Assembly: GCA_045603485.1 (NCBI GenBank)
Contig: JAZUMF010000092.1
Span: forward strand, 1-5,219
DNA length: 5,219 nt
Direction: 5' to 3'
Origin: RGIG5952 sp045603485
Lineage (GTDB): Bacteria > Verrucomicrobiota > Kiritimatiellia > RFP12 > JAAYLN01
Shown piece by piece: positions 4,609-5,219 of the stretch. The first letter of the stretch is position 1; every line of letters begins with the position of its first letter. Under the pieces are notes generated by a model, which was given only the letters and a program-made list of their open reading frames with translations, was not told where the DNA came from and ran no database searches. The translations under genes and the position numbers were made by a program.

Positions 4609-4796
4609 CCCTGCGGACAGAGCGGTGTAATTCACTAGGTTTTAGAAGTAATAAACGAAATGCTGGTGAACACTTTGTCAGCAGGGTGCGCGCCAATCGG
4701 TTGTTCATGGCGCGTAGTATGTTCGCCCGCCGGGTGCTGATTTACAAAGTCGTGATAAGTTGTGGCCAAGCTGGCCTGCACCCATTGGGCTTTCTT
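4609..4796 (+). ncRNA. Candidate structured RNA, copy B (plus strand, unknown class)
   Basis: This has the same architecture as the element at 1075-1283 with diverged sequence. A 14-bp outer stem (4609-4622 with 4673-4686) has one G-A mismatch and one G-U pair. Inside are GTGTAATTCA (4625-4634), stem TTCACTAG/CTGGTGAA (4631-4638/4663-4670), stem GTTT/AAAC (4639-4642/4653-4656) and a loop with TAGAAG (4643-4648). Next is hairpin CGCGCC/GGCGCG (4689-4694/4709-4714). The 3' domain pairs GGGTGC (4732-4737) with GCACCC (4778-4783), closes with GCCC/GGGC (4725-4728/4787-4790) and ends TTTCTT (4791-4796). The irregular pairs 4636/4665 and 4620/4675 are U-G or G-U wobbles only on the plus strand. The element sits between two minus-strand genes; its 3' end lies 22 bases from the end of the coiled-coil gene. 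Confidence 0.5.
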
Positions 4797-4818
4797 AAAC
4801 TTGCGCAGGTTGTTTTAT

Positions 4819-5219
4819 CTACTTCGTGAGCCTCTGCATCTGCTCCATGAGGGCTCGCATCTGTCCTTCCTTCATGGTGCGGTTGTTCTTCTCGATGTGT
4901 TCGCGAATCTTGTCGCCGAAGTTACGGTCGATAGCCTGGTAGCAGGCGACCATCACGCCCATGGCTTTTCCTAGCTTTCGGCAATTATCGTCGTATTTTT
5001 TAGCACGGGCGTTATTGCTTTCGTTGATATTTTCGATTTTGCGCTTACATTCTTCTTCAAGCCTGTTGCATTTTCCCTGCAAGTCCCTTGCATAGGTCAA
5101 ATTTGCGAGTGCTATTTTCTTAAGCGTTTCTTCGGTTTCGGTTGCCGTCTTGACGGCTTCAATCTGGGTCTTCTTTTCTTCGAAGTGCTTGCGCTGTGGC
5201 TCCGTCAAGTAGTTCTCGT
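4819..5219 (-). CDS. Charged coiled-coil protein, 5' end outside the window
   Basis: The frame is open from the right edge to TAG at 4821-4819, at least 132 residues. A TTG at 5208 could be read as a start, but it has no ribosome binding site and the codons before it (E-N-Y) stay open to the edge, so the gene most likely begins outside. The sequence is dominated by K, E, R, N and Q with long helical stretches: near-N-terminal F-E-E-K-K-T-Q-I-E-A-V, a central R-L-E-E-E-C-K-R-K-I-E-N-I, and a C-terminal M-E-Q-M-Q-R-L-T-K. A short less polar part, M-G-V-M-V-A-C-Y-Q-A-I, lies between them. I do not recognise the family; a phage structural or accessory coiled coil is plausible. Confidence 0.72.
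   Translation of the reverse strand, partial: ENYLTEPQRKHFEEKKTQIEAVKTATETEETLKKIALANLTYARDLQGKCNRLEEECKRKIENINESNNARAKKYDDNCRKLGKAMGVMVACYQAIDRNFGDKIREHIEKNNRTMKEGQMRALMEQMQRLTK

Noticed and set aside
4689..4790. Possible omega/HEARO-type guide RNA, given an HNH-related gene nearby.
   Set aside because: The protein has no RuvC parts and no IscB/TnpB length or motifs, so there is no basis for linking the RNA to that system.
1..5219. CRISPR array or long direct repeats.
   Set aside because: No regularly spaced repeats are visible; the only exact tandem repeat is the 24-bp duplication inside a gene.

Overview
This is a gene-dense, phage-like accessory segment (prophage, phage contig or related mobile element) from a gut- or rumen-type bacterium. 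Every convincing protein gene reads on the minus strand, so transcription runs from high to low coordinates. Most genes are short and lack general housekeeping functions. They overlap their neighbours by 1 to 8 bases, and most have clear AGGAGG-type ribosome binding sites. The strong Shine-Dalgarno sites argue against a typical Bacteroidota host; Fibrobacterota, Spirochaetota or Bacillota-like hosts fit better, but I cannot name the organism.

Layout in transcription order. At the right edge is the 3' part of a charged coiled-coil protein (4819-5219, cut by the window end). A gene-poor stretch follows (about 4388-4818) with structured, apparently non-coding DNA. A compact operon comes next: a 42-residue membrane peptide (4259-4387); an HTH protein with a degenerate HNH-nuclease-like domain (3523-4266) that is GC-richer than its surroundings; a broken gene with a DUF5758-like C-terminus (3310-3520), too short for a simple ORF search; a coiled-coil/acidic protein with a perfect 24-bp internal duplication (2867-3307); a coiled-coil protein (2493-2870); two small cysteine-knuckle proteins (2317-2496, 2093-2317); a 53-residue unknown (1932-2093); and a coiled-coil plus SpoVG-domain protein (1414-1932). 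A second gene-free stretch (992-1413) precedes a beta-class DNA methyltransferase (191-991). This is followed after 2 bases by the start of a second gene, which resembles the N-terminus of an N-6 DNA methylase family and runs off the left edge.

The most interesting signal is in the two gene-free stretches. They hold diverged copies of the same structured element (about 1075-1283 and 4609-4796). Five short sequence blocks occur in the same order in both, each with matching helices: an outer stem, a hairpin whose loop carries TAGAAG, a GC-rich hairpin, and a 3' stem GGGTGC/GCACCC closed just before a T-run. In four stems the non-Watson-Crick positions are G-U wobbles if the plus strand is the RNA, but A-C mismatches if the minus strand is. 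This points to plus-strand RNAs running against the operon. I do not recognise them as a known RNA class.

Functionally, the methyltransferases probably modify the element's own DNA. The SpoVG-like and HTH/HNH-like proteins are candidate nucleic-acid binders, and the small zinc-knuckle and coiled-coil proteins look like phage accessory genes. No structural, replication, integrase or lysis gene is identifiable.
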